Shown: positions 16,316-25,673, counted from the stretch's first letter. The stretch: DNA of 64,000 nucleotides from Streptomyces pristinaespiralis (GCF_001278075.1 NZ_CP011340.1:4960001-5024000); one strand, 5' to 3'. Numbers and translations: made by a program. The notes: generated by a model from the letters alone, not told the origin.

Positions 16316-16330
16316 CTGATGGACCGTCAG
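16316..16330. promoter_or_regulatory. Palindromic operator, site 3 (CTGATGGACCGTCAG, imperfect)
   Basis: One mismatch in the left arm (T for C). It lies 42 bp (four helical turns) upstream of site 4, so two regulator dimers could bind the same face of the DNA. Confidence 0.6.
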
Positions 16331-16357
16331 CCCCGACGATGGCACCAGCCGTCGTTA

Positions 16358-16372
16358 CTGACGGTCCGTCAG
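16358..16372. promoter_or_regulatory. Palindromic operator, site 4 (CTGACGGTCCGTCAG)
   Basis: Perfect 7-1-7 palindrome ending 15 bp before the ATG of the LLM oxidoreductase at 16388, and identical to the complement of site 1. Confidence 0.75.
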
Positions 16373-16387
16373 CTCTGGGGAGTCTTC

Positions 16388-17308
16388 ATGGTGGCGTACG
16401 GGATGCAGCTCCCGGTCCAGTCGCAGAGCACCCTCTACGCCGAGCCCTGGGAGACCGAGGCGGGCCCGGACGACCTGGCCGCCGTCGCCGTGGCGGCCGA
16501 CCGGGCCGGTTTCTCCTACCTCGCCGTCTGCGACCACGTCGCCGTCCCGCGACGCCTCGCGGACGCCATGTCCACGGTCTGGTACGACCCGGTCGCCACG
16601 CTCTCCTTCCTCGCCGGGGTGACCGAGCGGGTGCGGCTGCTGAGTCATGTCGCGGTCGTCGGGCTGCGCCACCCCCTGGCGTCCGCGAAGCAGTACGCGA
16701 CCCTCGACCACCTCTCCGGCGGACGGCTGCTCCTCGGCGTCGGGGCCGGGCACGTACGGGAGGAGTTCGAAGCCCTGGGTGTCGACTTCGACGCCCGCGG
16801 GGCCGTCCTCGACGAGAGCATCGACGCACTGCGCGCCGCGCTCGGCCCCGGCGAGTATCCGGAGTTCCACGGGGAGCGGTTCCGTTTCAAGGACCTCGGG
16901 CAGCGGCCACGGCCGGCCCAGCCCCGTGTCCCCCTCTGGGTCGGCGGCTCCTCGCCGGCCGCTGTGCGGCGGGCCGCGCTCAAGGGTGACGGCTGGCTGC
17001 CCCAGGGCGATCCGCGCGAGAAGCTGCCGGCGCAGATCGCGCGGATCCGGCAGCTGCGCGAGGCGGCGGGGATCGAGGACCCCTTCGTGATCGGCGCCAT
17101 CACCGAACCGCTGTACATCGGCGAGCCCGGCCGGCACACCGGCCGCCGGACGGTCTCCGGCAAGCCCGCGGCGGTCGCGGAGTCCCTGCGGGCCTACGCC
17201 GTGATGGGCGTGGACCAGATCCAGGTGCGGTTCCGCAGTCGCAGCCGCGGTGAACTGACCGACCAGATGGCGGCCTTCGCCGCCGACGTCGCCCCGCACC
17301 TCGACTGA
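16388..17308 (+). CDS. LLM-class (luciferase-like) F420/FMN-dependent oxidoreductase
   Basis: 306 residues from ATG 16388, GGGGAG spaced six bases. TIM-barrel luciferase-like pattern: AADRAGFSYLAVCDHVAVP, RVRLLSHVAVVGLRHPLASAKQYATLDHLSGGRLLLGVGAGH, and VPLWVGGSSPAAVRRAAL-like phosphate-binding segment. Many actinobacterial members of this subgroup use F420, and FO synthase is encoded at 48301; FMN cannot be ruled out. The gap to the SDR gene is 14 bases, so the two are one operon under the doubled operator. Confidence 0.88.
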   Translation: MVAYGMQLPVQSQSTLYAEPWETEAGPDDLAAVAVAADRAGFSYLAVCDHVAVPRRLADAMSTVWYDPVATLSFLAGVTERVRLLSHVAVVGLRHPLASAKQYATLDHLSGGRLLLGVGAGHVREEFEALGVDFDARGAVLDESIDALRAALGPGEYPEFHGERFRFKDLGQRPRPAQPRVPLWVGGSSPAAVRRAALKGDGWLPQGDPREKLPAQIARIRQLREAAGIEDPFVIGAITEPLYIGEPGRHTGRRTVSGKPAAVAESLRAYAVMGVDQIQVRFRSRSRGELTDQMAAFAADVAPHLD

Positions 17309-17322
17309 CCAAGGGAGCAGGC

Positions 17323-18075
17323 ATGGGCAAGCTGGACGGACGCGTCGTACTCGTCACCGGCGCGGCGCGCGGGCAGGGGGAGCAGGAGGCCAGGCTCTTC
17401 GCGGCGGAGGGCGCGAAGGTCGTCCTCGCCGATGTCCTCGACGAGCTGGGCGAACCGCTCGCCAAGGAGGTCGGCGGTCTCTACGTCCATCTCGACGTGA
17501 GCCGCGAGGCCGAGTGGAGCGCGGCCGTCGGCGCCGCGAAGGAGCGCTTCGGGAAGATCGACGGGCTGGTCAACAACGCGGGCATCCTGCGCTTCAACGA
17601 ACTCCTCGCCACCCCGCTGGAGGAGTTCCAGCTGATCACGCAGGTCAACCAGGTCGGCACGTTCCTCGGTATCCGCAGCGTCGCCCCGGAGATCGAGGCG
17701 GCCGGAGGCGGCACGATCGTGAACACGGCCTCGTACACGGCGCTGACGGGCATGGCGTACGTGGGCGCGTACGCGGCCTCCAAGCACGCGATCCTCGGTC
17801 TGACGAGGGTGGCCGCGCTCGAGCTCGCGGGGAAGGGGATCCGGGTCAACGCGGTGTGCCCCGGCGCCGTGGACACCCCGATGAGCAATCCCGACGGCGT
17901 GGACCCGGAAGCGGTCGGCGACCTCTACCGCACGCTGGTGCCGCTCGGGCGGGTCGGGCGGCCGGAGGAGATCGCCAGGCTCGCCCTCTTCCTGACCGGC
18001 GAGGACTCCTCGTACATCACCGGGCAGCCGTTCGTGATCGACGGCGGATGGCTGGCGGGCGTCAGCGTCCTGTGA
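17323..18075 (+). CDS. SDR family NAD(P)-dependent oxidoreductase (hydroxysteroid-dehydrogenase-like)
   Basis: 250 residues, classical SDR: TGAARGQGEQEARLF cofactor loop, DVLDE (Asp favours NAD), NNAG, catalytic Ser in NTASYT, YaaSK (Y-x-x-x-K), and C-terminal ITGQPFVIDGG. It opens like the FabG/3-alpha,20-beta-hydroxysteroid dehydrogenase group, oxidising or reducing secondary alcohols or ketones. GGGAGCAGG precedes ATG. It is cotranscribed with the preceding LLM gene. The substrate is unknown. Confidence 0.9.
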   Translation: MGKLDGRVVLVTGAARGQGEQEARLFAAEGAKVVLADVLDELGEPLAKEVGGLYVHLDVSREAEWSAAVGAAKERFGKIDGLVNNAGILRFNELLATPLEEFQLITQVNQVGTFLGIRSVAPEIEAAGGGTIVNTASYTALTGMAYVGAYAASKHAILGLTRVAALELAGKGIRVNAVCPGAVDTPMSNPDGVDPEAVGDLYRTLVPLGRVGRPEEIARLALFLTGEDSSYITGQPFVIDGGWLAGVSVL

Positions 18076-18117
18076 GGCGGCCCGGTGCCGGTCCGGCGCC
18101 GCGGCGCCGCTGCTCTC

Positions 18118-18146
18118 TTGACTGCGCAGGCACCCGGTGGAACAGT
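18118..18146 (+). promoter_or_regulatory. Possible promoter before LLM gene 18189
   Basis: TTGACT at 18118-18123 is a good -35; 17 bp later is only a weak -10 (AACAGT, 18141-18146). The operator at 18162-18176 would then lie just downstream of the start point, a roadblock position. Confidence 0.3.
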
Positions 18147-18161
18147 CGGACCCATCCAGAT

Positions 18162-18176
18162 CTGACGGTGCGTCAG
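18162..18176. promoter_or_regulatory. Palindromic operator, site 5 (CTGACGGTGCGTCAG)
   Basis: Six-base perfect arms, ending 12 bp before GTG 18189. Confidence 0.75.
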
Positions 18177-18188
18177 AAACGATAGGCG

Positions 18189-19322
18189 GTGGACCCCGTG
18201 GAATTCGGCCTCTTTGTTCAGGGATACCTCGGCAAGCGCGCCGAGACCGACCCGCTCGCCGAGCACAAGGCGCTGATGGAGGAGACCGAGTACGTCATCC
18301 AGGCGGACAGGTCCGGGTTCAAGTACGCCTGGGCCTCCGAGCACCACTTCCTGGAGGAGTACTCGCACCTGTCGGCCAACGACGTCTTCCTCGGCTACCT
18401 CGCCCACGCGACCGAGCGCATCCACCTCGGCTCCGGCATCTTCAACCCGCTGGCCCCGGTCAACCACCCGGTCAAGGTCGCGGAGAAGGTCGCGATGCTC
18501 GACCACCTGTCGCAGGGCCGCTTCGAATTCGGCTCGGGCCGGGGCGCCGGGTCCCACGAGATCCTCGGATTCATGCCGGGCATCACCGACATGAACCACA
18601 CCAAGGAGATCTGGGAGGAGACGATTGCCGAGTTCCCGAAGATGTGGCTCCAGGACGAGTACGTGGGCTTCCAGGGCAAGCACTGGTCCCTGCCGCCGCG
18701 GAAGGTCCTCCCCAAGCCCTACGGGCCCGCCCACCCGCCGATGTGGTACGCGGCCGGCTCCCCGTCCTCGTACGCCATGGCCGGCAGGAAGGGCCTCGGC
18801 GTGCTGGGCTTCAGCGTCCAGAAGGTCTCCGACATGGAATGGGTCCTCGACTCGTACAAGTCGGCGGTGAAGGAGGCGAAGGCGGTCGGCGCCTTCGTCA
18901 ACGACAACGTGATGGTGACCTCGACGGCGATCTGCGCGGAGACGCACGAACGCGCGGTCGAGATCGCGGTGTCCGGCGGCCTCAACTACCTCCAGTCGCT
19001 GCTGTTCCGCTACCACGACACGTTCCCGCGCCCCGAGGGCGTCCCCGAGTGGCCGGAACTCCTGCCGGAGTACACGGCGGAGATCATCGAACTGCTGATA
19101 GCGGAGGAACTGATGATCTGCGGCGACCCGGGAGAGGTGCTGCAGCAGTGCAAGCGGTGGGAGCAGGCGGGGGCGGACCAACTGTCGTTCGGCCTGCCGA
19201 TCGGAGTGTCCTACGAGGACACGATGACGACGATCCGCCTGATCGGCGAGCACGTGATCCCTCAGATCGACACGGACCCGATCCACCGGACGACGCGCTT
19301 CCGGGAGTCGGCGGGGAGGTGA
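18189..19322 (+). CDS. LLM-class flavin-dependent monooxygenase/oxidoreductase
   Basis: 377 residues from GTG 18189; GTG 18198, giving MEFGLFVQG, is an equally plausible start and fits the usual family N-terminus. Luciferase-like features are ADRSGFKYAWASEHHFLEEYS, RIHLGSGIFNPLAPVNHPVKVAEKVAMLDHLSQGRFEFGSGRG, and HPPMWYAAGSPSSY. The longer form and EHHF motif resemble flavin-dependent (LuxA-like) monooxygenases more than short F420 enzymes. It carries its own operator and is followed by a 760-bp repeat-rich gap, so it is likely monocistronic. Confidence 0.87.
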   Translation: MDPVEFGLFVQGYLGKRAETDPLAEHKALMEETEYVIQADRSGFKYAWASEHHFLEEYSHLSANDVFLGYLAHATERIHLGSGIFNPLAPVNHPVKVAEKVAMLDHLSQGRFEFGSGRGAGSHEILGFMPGITDMNHTKEIWEETIAEFPKMWLQDEYVGFQGKHWSLPPRKVLPKPYGPAHPPMWYAAGSPSSYAMAGRKGLGVLGFSVQKVSDMEWVLDSYKSAVKEAKAVGAFVNDNVMVTSTAICAETHERAVEIAVSGGLNYLQSLLFRYHDTFPRPEGVPEWPELLPEYTAEIIELLIAEELMICGDPGEVLQQCKRWEQAGADQLSFGLPIGVSYEDTMTTIRLIGEHVIPQIDTDPIHRTTRFRESAGR

Positions 19323-19361
19323 GGTGGGGGTGGGCGGGGCGCCGGCTGCGGGTGCGGGTGC

Positions 19362-19920
19362 GTGGCCGCCTGCGGCGGGCGTGTTCCCCACCCCGCCCCT
19401 TCCCGAAACCGGGCTCCGCCCGGACCCGCACCGGGCTCCGCCCGGAACCACACCGGGACCCGCACCGGGCTCCGCACCGCGCGGACCCACACCGGGACCC
19501 GCACGGCGCTCCGTCCGGACCTGCACGGCGCTCCGCGCGGAAACCGCACCGGGCCGCACGGCGCTCCACGCGGAACCCACACCGGGCTCCACGCGGAACC
19601 GCACCGGGCTCCGCGCGGACCCGCATCGCGCTCCGCGCGGACCCGCATCGCGCTCCGCGCGGTGTTCGGGGGCTCCTCCCCTACGCCTCGCGGCGTGGGG
19701 GGACCCCCACCGGACCCCCGCGCCTCAATCTCCCCCTACGGCCTGGCCGCCGTGGGAGGTGCCCCCGGCGCGGCTGATTTCGCGCAGCGAAATCCAGCCC
19801 GCCCGGCGCTTGAGGGCACCGCGCGGAGCGCGGTACGCCGCCCGCAGGGCGGCACGGGGTCCGGGGCTTGCCCCGGTTCGGGAAGGGGCGGGGTGGGGAA
19901 CGGCCCCGCGCAGCGGCCAC
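19362..19920. repeat. Repeat-rich intergenic element with about 30-bp inverted arms
   Basis: Between the LLM gene and the D-aminoacylase-like gene lie 762 gene-free bases. The arm at 19383-19413 (ccccgccccttcccgaaacc core) recurs inverted at 19872-19901 with one 1-nt indel; looser similarity continues outward to about 19362 and 19920. Inside, 19405-19665 is a run of degenerate copies of a short unit like accgggctccgcgcggaccc, and 19790-19815 holds the sequence cgaaatccagcccgcccggc, which I recall as part of dispersed Streptomyces intergenic repeats. No gene is supported. Confidence 0.65.
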
Positions 19921-20084
19921 CCCCCAACCCTCCACCCCCCCCACGCACGGGCGGCGTCTTCCCGGACCGTCGCCCGTCGCGGCCCGGTCGGGACGGCTCG
20001 CGCGGCCGCGGCCGGCCGCCGTGCCCCCGGCCGGGCCACACCTCACAGTCCATCCGTCCAGGACCCCGTGCAGAAGGGGACGCC

Positions 20085-21836
20085 ATGCTCGCCCACCTCA
20101 TCCGCAACGCGACCGTCGTCGACGGCACCGGCGCCCCCGCGTACCGCGCCGACGTCGGCATCGGCGACGACGGCCGGATAGCCGTCATCACGGAGCCCGG
20201 CACCGGCACCGGCGGCACGCGGCCCGCGAGGACCGTCGAGGACGCCACCGGCCTCGTCCTCGCCCCCGGCTTCGTCGACCCGCACACCCACTACGACGCC
20301 CAGTTGTTCTGGGACCCGTACGCCACCCCGTCCCTCAACCACGGCGTCACGACCGTCGCCGGCGGCAACTGCGGTTTCACGCTCGCACCGCTCAACTCCG
20401 ACCGCCCGGAGGACGCCGACTACACGCGGCGGATGATGTCCAAGGTCGAGGGGATGTCCCTCGTCGCGCTCGAGCAGGGCGCCCCCTGGAACTGGCACAC
20501 GTTCGGCGAGTACCTGGACGCCCTCGAGGGCCGCACCGCGGTCAACGCCGGTTTCATGGTGGGCCACTGCGCGCTCCGCCGGCACGTGATGGGCCCGGAC
20601 GCGATCGGCGGGCAGCCGACCCCGGCGCAGCTCCAGGAGATGGTGGCCCTGCTCCACGACGCGATGGAGGCCGGTGCGTGGGGTCTGTCCACCACCCAGT
20701 CGTCGACCCACTCCGACGGTGACGGCAGGCCGGTCGCGTCCCGGCACGCCCTGCCGCACGAACTGCTCGCCCTGTCCCGGGCGGTGGGGGAGCACGAGGG
20801 CACCCAGCTCGAGGCGATCGTCGCCGGGTGTCTCGACCGGTTCGGGGACGAGGAGATCGACCTGCTCGTGGAGATGAGCGCCGCCGCGGGAAGGCCGCTC
20901 AACTGGAACGTCCTCACCATCGACGCCTCCGTACCCGACCGCGTCCCCCGTCAGCTGGTCCCGTCCGAGCGGGCCCGCAAGGCCGGCGGCCGCGTCGTCG
21001 CGCTGACCATGCCGATCCTGACGCCGATGAACATGTCGCTCGGAACGTTCTGCGCCCTGAACCTGATCCCCGGCTGGGGCGAGATCCTTGCCCTCCCGGT
21101 CCCGCAGCGCATCGCGAAACTGCGTGACCCGGCCGTCCGCGCCCGGATGCTGAGCCGGGCGGACTCCCCGGAGGCCGGCGTCTTCCGCCGGCTGGCCCAC
21201 TTCGGCCGGTACGTCATCGGGGACACGTACACCCGTGAGAACGAGGGCCTCACCGGCCGCGTCGTCCGGGACATCGCCGCGGAACGCGGCCAGGACCCCT
21301 TCCAGTGTCTGGTCGAGATCTGCGCCAACGACGATCTGCGTACGGTCCTGTGGCCCATGCCCAGCGACAACGACCCCGACTCGTGGGCCCTGCGCGCGGA
21401 GACCTGGCAGCACGAGGACGTGCTGCTGGGCGGTTCGGACGCCGGCGCGCACCTGGACCGGATGTGCGGCGCCCCGTACACGACCCGCTTCCTCGGGGAC
21501 TGCCTGCGGGGCCGGAAGCTGCTGGGGCTGGAGGAGGCGGTGAGGATGCTGACCGACGACCCGGCGCGTCTCTTCGGTCTGCGCGACCGGGGCCGCGTCG
21601 TCGAGGGTCATCACGCGGACCTCGTGCTCTTCGACCCGCAACGCATCGACGCCGGCCCGGCGACGCTCGTGCACGATCTGCCCGGCGACAGCCCGCGCCT
21701 GGACGCCAAGGCGGTCGGGATCGTGTCCGTGCGGGTCAACGGCGTCGAGACGATACGGGACGACGAGGTCACCGGCGCCGTACCGGGCAAGGTGCTCCGG
21801 TCCGGCCGTGACACGAGGACGGTGTCGACCCGGTGA
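20085..21836 (+). CDS. N-acyl-D-amino-acid deacylase / D-aminoacylase-like amidohydrolase
   Basis: 583 residues from ATG 20085 (GAAGGGGA upstream). Amidohydrolase family 3 layout: N-terminal composite strand LIRNATVVDGTGAPAYRADVGI, metal motif PGFVDPHTHYDAQ, GNCGFTLAPL, AGAWGLSTTQ, late GGSDAGAHLD with catalytic Asp, and a C-terminal ADLVLFDP return to the small domain. Related enzymes deacylate N-acyl-D-amino acids or open cyclic amides. The stop overlaps the GTG of the aldehyde dehydrogenase, so the two act together. No shared operator is visible upstream. Confidence 0.85.
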   Translation: MLAHLIRNATVVDGTGAPAYRADVGIGDDGRIAVITEPGTGTGGTRPARTVEDATGLVLAPGFVDPHTHYDAQLFWDPYATPSLNHGVTTVAGGNCGFTLAPLNSDRPEDADYTRRMMSKVEGMSLVALEQGAPWNWHTFGEYLDALEGRTAVNAGFMVGHCALRRHVMGPDAIGGQPTPAQLQEMVALLHDAMEAGAWGLSTTQSSTHSDGDGRPVASRHALPHELLALSRAVGEHEGTQLEAIVAGCLDRFGDEEIDLLVEMSAAAGRPLNWNVLTIDASVPDRVPRQLVPSERARKAGGRVVALTMPILTPMNMSLGTFCALNLIPGWGEILALPVPQRIAKLRDPAVRARMLSRADSPEAGVFRRLAHFGRYVIGDTYTRENEGLTGRVVRDIAAERGQDPFQCLVEICANDDLRTVLWPMPSDNDPDSWALRAETWQHEDVLLGGSDAGAHLDRMCGAPYTTRFLGDCLRGRKLLGLEEAVRMLTDDPARLFGLRDRGRVVEGHHADLVLFDPQRIDAGPATLVHDLPGDSPRLDAKAVGIVSVRVNGVETIRDDEVTGAVPGKVLRSGRDTRTVSTR

Positions 21837-23302
21837 GCGCACCGGGAGGGGCCGGGCAGCGGCTGTTCATCGGCGGCGAGTGGGTCGAGCCGGACGACGG
21901 TCACTACGAGGTGATCGACCCGGCGACGGAGGAGGTCGTCGGCCTCGCGCCGGAGGCGAGCCGCGCCCAGGTCCACGCCGCGGCCGCCGCCGCCCGCGAG
22001 GCCTTCTCCTCCTGGTCCCGTACGGGGCCCGAGGAGCGCGCCGCGATCCTGGACCGGGCGGCCGCCCTGGTCGTGCGCGACCGTGAGGCGCACACGGAAA
22101 TCGCCCGTGCGGAGAGCGGCGCGACGACGGCCACGGCCCGCGGGATGCAGGTGGCCGTGGCGGCGGCGCGGTTCGCCCGGTACGCCAAGGGCGCGCTGGA
22201 GCCGGTCGAGCGGGCCCTGCCTCCGCAGATCAGCGCCGCGGGCCCGATGGGCAGGGGCGGCGTGCTCGGCGCCGTCGCCGTACGCCGGCCGGTCGGCGTG
22301 GTCACCTGCATCACCTCGTACAACAACCCGTGGGCGAACCCGGCCGGCAAGGTCGCGCCGGCGCTCGCCATGGGCAACACGGTCGTGGTGAAACCCGCTC
22401 CGCAGGATCCGCTGTCCGTCTACCGGATGGCGGCGGCCCTCGAGGAGGCGGGCGCCCCGCCCGGCACGGTGAACGTGGTCACCGGTTCGGCGCCGGCCGT
22501 CGGCGAGGCGGCCGTCGACAGCGAGGACGTCGACATGGTCAGTTTCACCGGCTCCACGGCGGTCGGGCAGCGCATCGCCGAGGTGTGCGGCCGGGGGATG
22601 AAGCGCCAGCTGATGGAGCTGGGCGGCAAGGGGGCGGCCCTCGTCTTCGACGACGCGGACATCGGCTCCGCCGTGCGCGGGATCGGCACGACGTTCTCCT
22701 TCTACAGCGGTCAGATCTGTACGGCGCCGACGCGGGTGATCGCGCAGCGCGGCGTGTACGAGCAGCTGGTCGACAAGCTGGCAGGCCTGGCGCGTGCCCT
22801 GCGCGTGGGCGACCCGCGCGATCCGGCCACGGTCGTCGGACCGGTCATCTCGGCGGCGCACCGCGACCGGGTGGAGGCGTATGTGGAGCTGGGCAGGAAG
22901 GAGGGGGCGCGGCTCGTGGCGGGCGGCGGGCGGCCGGCCTTCGACAAGGGCTTCTACGTGGCCCCGACGCTCTTCGCCGACTGCACGAAGGACATGCGTG
23001 TCGTGCGGGAGGAGATCTTCGGGCCGGTGGTGGTCGTGATCCCCTTCGACGACGAGGAGGAGGGCGTCGCGCTCGCCGACGACGGCGAGTACGGCCTGAT
23101 CGACTACGTCTGGTCGGACGACGTGGCCCGGGCCTTCCGCGTGGCGGGCCGGCTGCGGGCGGGCGGGGTGGGGGTGAACACCGTCGGCCGGAACATGGAG
23201 GCGCCGTTCGGCGGCTTCAAGCGGAGCGGGGTGGGCCGGGACGTCGGTTCGTACGCGCTGTATGCGTACAGCGAGCTCCAGTCGGTGGTGTGGCCGGGCT
23301 GA
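21833..23302 (+). CDS. NAD(P)-dependent aldehyde dehydrogenase
   Basis: 489 residues. GTG overlaps the preceding TGA (GTGA). ALDH-superfamily residues: NPW in the cofactor site, KPAPQDPLSVY (Lys), FTGSTAVGQRI, general base Glu in MELGGKGA, catalytic Cys in SGQICTAPTRV, and EEIFGPVVVV. It oxidises an aldehyde to the acid, presumably a product linked to the coupled amidohydrolase. Substrate unknown. Confidence 0.92.
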   Translation: MSAPGGAGQRLFIGGEWVEPDDGHYEVIDPATEEVVGLAPEASRAQVHAAAAAAREAFSSWSRTGPEERAAILDRAAALVVRDREAHTEIARAESGATTATARGMQVAVAAARFARYAKGALEPVERALPPQISAAGPMGRGGVLGAVAVRRPVGVVTCITSYNNPWANPAGKVAPALAMGNTVVVKPAPQDPLSVYRMAAALEEAGAPPGTVNVVTGSAPAVGEAAVDSEDVDMVSFTGSTAVGQRIAEVCGRGMKRQLMELGGKGAALVFDDADIGSAVRGIGTTFSFYSGQICTAPTRVIAQRGVYEQLVDKLAGLARALRVGDPRDPATVVGPVISAAHRDRVEAYVELGRKEGARLVAGGGRPAFDKGFYVAPTLFADCTKDMRVVREEIFGPVVVVIPFDDEEEGVALADDGEYGLIDYVWSDDVARAFRVAGRLRAGGVGVNTVGRNMEAPFGGFKRSGVGRDVGSYALYAYSELQSVVWPG

Positions 23303-23585
23303 GGGCGTGCGGCGGGTGGCTGAAAACCCTTGCCGTCATTGGCCCGTGGCGGGGCCGGAAAAAGGCACGGGAAATTTTGAAACCGGACAAAACGGTCGCC
23401 CCTGCGGTTCTCGCATCTCGGAAGAGTGGGCCGGCGGCCTTGTGATGTACCACTGGTAACGCTGGCATGTCTTTCGAATGCCCGGCAAGTGTGCGTCCTG
23501 ACCTTGGAATCGAGCGCCGAAGATCTCGGGGAATCCGGACTTCGATCATCCGGATGTGGAAACCGCAGCACTTAACGTCCTCCCC
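23303..23585. other. Gene-free leader region before the APC permease
   Basis: 283 bp, less GC-rich than its flanks, with an AT-rich patch around 23355-23390 and a small palindrome TACCACTGGTA at 23448-23458. This likely holds the permease promoter. No riboswitch-like fold is evident by eye. Confidence 0.35.
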
Positions 23586-25139
23586 ATGACTCAGCTGGAT
23601 GCGCGGCCACAGGCCGGAGACACGGTACGGAGCGCCCCCGACGGGGGTGTCCGCACCAAGGGCCTGGGCGGGAACTCCGTCGGCCTCATGGGTGGAGCTG
23701 TCATCGGCGTCTCGACGGTTGCCCCCGTCTACTGCCTGACCTCGACACTCGGACCGACCGTCGGCGAGGTCGGGCTCCAGATGCCCGCCATCTTCCTGGC
23801 CGGCTTCCTGCCGATGCTGCTCGTCGCTTTCGCGTACCGGGAGCTGAACAAGGCGGTCCCCGACTGCGGCACCTCCTTCACCTGGTCGGTGAAGGCCTTC
23901 GGTCCCAAGATCGGCTGGATGTGCGGCTGGGGACTGCTGGTGGCCACCGTCGTGGTCCTGTCCAACCTCGCGGGCGTGGCCACGTCCTTCTTCTGGCTCA
24001 CCGCCGGAGAGATCACGGGCAGCGCCGACGTCGCCGCCCTCGACGGCAACAAGGCCGTCCACATCCTCACCACACTCGGCTTCATCGCCGTCGCGACGGC
24101 GATCAGCTACCGGGGCATCACCGCGACCAAGTGGGTCCAGTACGCCCTGGTCGGCCTCCAGCTCACCGTCATCGTGATCTTCGCGGCCATGGCGATCGCC
24201 AAGTCCGGCGAGGTCGCCGGCTCCCTGGACTTCTCCCTGTCCTGGATGAACCCGTTCGGCATCGAGTCCTTCTCCGCCTTCACCGCCGGGCTCTCCCTCT
24301 CGATCTTCATCTACTGGGGCTGGGACGCCTGCCTGTCCATCAACGAGGAGAGCGTCGGCAGCGCCCGCACCCCGGGCCGCTCCGCCATGCTCGCCATGGT
24401 GGTCATCGTCGCCTCGTACCTGATGGTGGCCATCGCCGTGCAGATGTACGCCGGCATCGGCGAGAAGGGCACCGGCCTCGGCAACCCGGACACCTCCGAC
24501 AACGTGTTCGCCGTGCTGGCCGACCCGATCATGGGTTCCGGTCTCGGCATCCTGCTCTTCGTCGCGGTCCTCGCATCCGCCGCGGCCAGCCTGCAGACCA
24601 CCTTCATCCCGGTCGCCCGCACCGCCCTCGCGATGAGCGCGTACGACGCCATGCCGCCGGCCTTCGCCAAGGTCCACCCCCGCTTCAAGACCCCGGGGCT
24701 CGCCACGGTCGCCGCGGGCGTCGCCACCGGCGTCTTCTACACGGTGATGAGCCTCGTCAGCGAGAACGTCCTCGTCGACACGATCTACGCGCTCGGCCTG
24801 ATGATCTGCTTCTACTACTCGATCACGGCCTTCGCCTGCGTCTGGTTCTTCCGCAAGGAACTGACCCGCTCGACCGGCAACCTGCTGGTCAAGGGCATCC
24901 TCCCCGGCGTCGGCGGCCTGATGCTCACGGCGGTCTTCGGCAAGACCCTCTACGACATGTGGGACCCGGCCTACGGCTCCGGATCCTCCGTCCTCGGCAT
25001 GGGCTCGGTCTTCGTCATCGGGGTCGGCCTGCTGGTCCTCGGCTTCTTCCTGATGCTCCTCATGCAGCGCCGCAGCCCGGCGTTCTTCCGCGGCGAGGTC
25101 CTCACCAAGGAGACGCCGGCGCTGGAACTGGCCGACTGA
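23586..25139 (+). CDS. APC-family amino acid permease
   Basis: 517 residues from ATG 23586; GTG 23556 would add 10 residues, and neither has a clear Shine-Dalgarno. The protein is polytopic with about 12-13 helices. It starts with the family hallmark GGNSVGLMGGAVIGVSTVAPVY in helix 1, has TSFTWSVKAFGPKIGWMCGWGLL, and a consensus ASAAASLQTTFIPVARTALAMSAYDAMP. It is expected to import an amino acid or amine across the cytoplasmic membrane by proton symport. Monocistronic, with a strong hairpin after the stop. Confidence 0.9.
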   Translation: MTQLDARPQAGDTVRSAPDGGVRTKGLGGNSVGLMGGAVIGVSTVAPVYCLTSTLGPTVGEVGLQMPAIFLAGFLPMLLVAFAYRELNKAVPDCGTSFTWSVKAFGPKIGWMCGWGLLVATVVVLSNLAGVATSFFWLTAGEITGSADVAALDGNKAVHILTTLGFIAVATAISYRGITATKWVQYALVGLQLTVIVIFAAMAIAKSGEVAGSLDFSLSWMNPFGIESFSAFTAGLSLSIFIYWGWDACLSINEESVGSARTPGRSAMLAMVVIVASYLMVAIAVQMYAGIGEKGTGLGNPDTSDNVFAVLADPIMGSGLGILLFVAVLASAAASLQTTFIPVARTALAMSAYDAMPPAFAKVHPRFKTPGLATVAAGVATGVFYTVMSLVSENVLVDTIYALGLMICFYYSITAFACVWFFRKELTRSTGNLLVKGILPGVGGLMLTAVFGKTLYDMWDPAYGSGSSVLGMGSVFVIGVGLLVLGFFLMLLMQRRSPAFFRGEVLTKETPALELAD

Positions 25140-25198
25140 ACGACCCTCTGCCGGGCCCCGGTGCGCGTCGCGCGCCGAGGCCCGGCTTCCGGCTGTCC

Positions 25199-25238
25199 GG
25201 GCCCTGAAACACCGGCCCGGACCGGTGCTTCAGGGCCC
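25199..25238 (+). terminator. Hairpin terminator after the permease
   Basis: Arms gggccctgaa-a-caccgg and ccggtg-c-ttcagggccc form a 16-bp stem with one internal mismatch, 60 bases after the stop. Confidence 0.65.
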
Positions 25239-25301
25239 GGTCTCGACAGCGGGGCAGCCCGGCCGGCCCCGCTGTCCGACCCGGGCCCTACAGTCACCCG
25301 T

Positions 25302-25673
25302 ATGACCGAGCCGCTGATCCGAGCCACCGAAGCGGGCGGGAGGTCCCTCGACGATCCGTCGGAGGTGGCCGTCCACGACCTGCTCGCCGACATGAACCTG
25401 TCCCACCGGTTCGTGATCGTCGAGCGGACCGACAGGGAGCCGGCCGACCAGCACTTCATGCAGGTGTATCTGAACGACGACTTCAGCTACCAGGTCGAGT
25501 ACCGCGAGGGCGGCGACCATCTGCACTTCGAGGCCCACGTGCCGTGGCAGGGGGACGTCATCGGGCCCGAGCCGGTGGCCAGGATCATCGGCGACTGGAT
25601 GCGCGACGGCGACACCTGGCGCACGGCGCTGCCCTGGACCCCGCTCTTCCCGGCGGGCAAGGACGGGCGGTAG
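25302..25673 (+). CDS. Hypothetical protein, 123 aa
   Basis: Starts at ATG 25302, seven bases after TACAGT, so it may be leaderless. Acidic protein with several aromatic beta-type strands (RFVIVERTD, HFMQVYLNDDFSYQVEYREGG, HLHFEAHVPW), suggesting a small mixed alpha/beta fold. No cysteines, no membrane segment. I do not recognise a named family. It stands alone between the permease terminator and the EamA gene on the same strand. Confidence 0.75.
   Translation: MTEPLIRATEAGGRSLDDPSEVAVHDLLADMNLSHRFVIVERTDREPADQHFMQVYLNDDFSYQVEYREGGDHLHFEAHVPWQGDVIGPEPVARIIGDWMRDGDTWRTALPWTPLFPAGKDGR

Noticed and set aside
19405..19665. Short tandem units as a CRISPR array
   Set aside because: Units are abutting and degenerate, with no constant repeat/unique spacer pattern and no cas genes.
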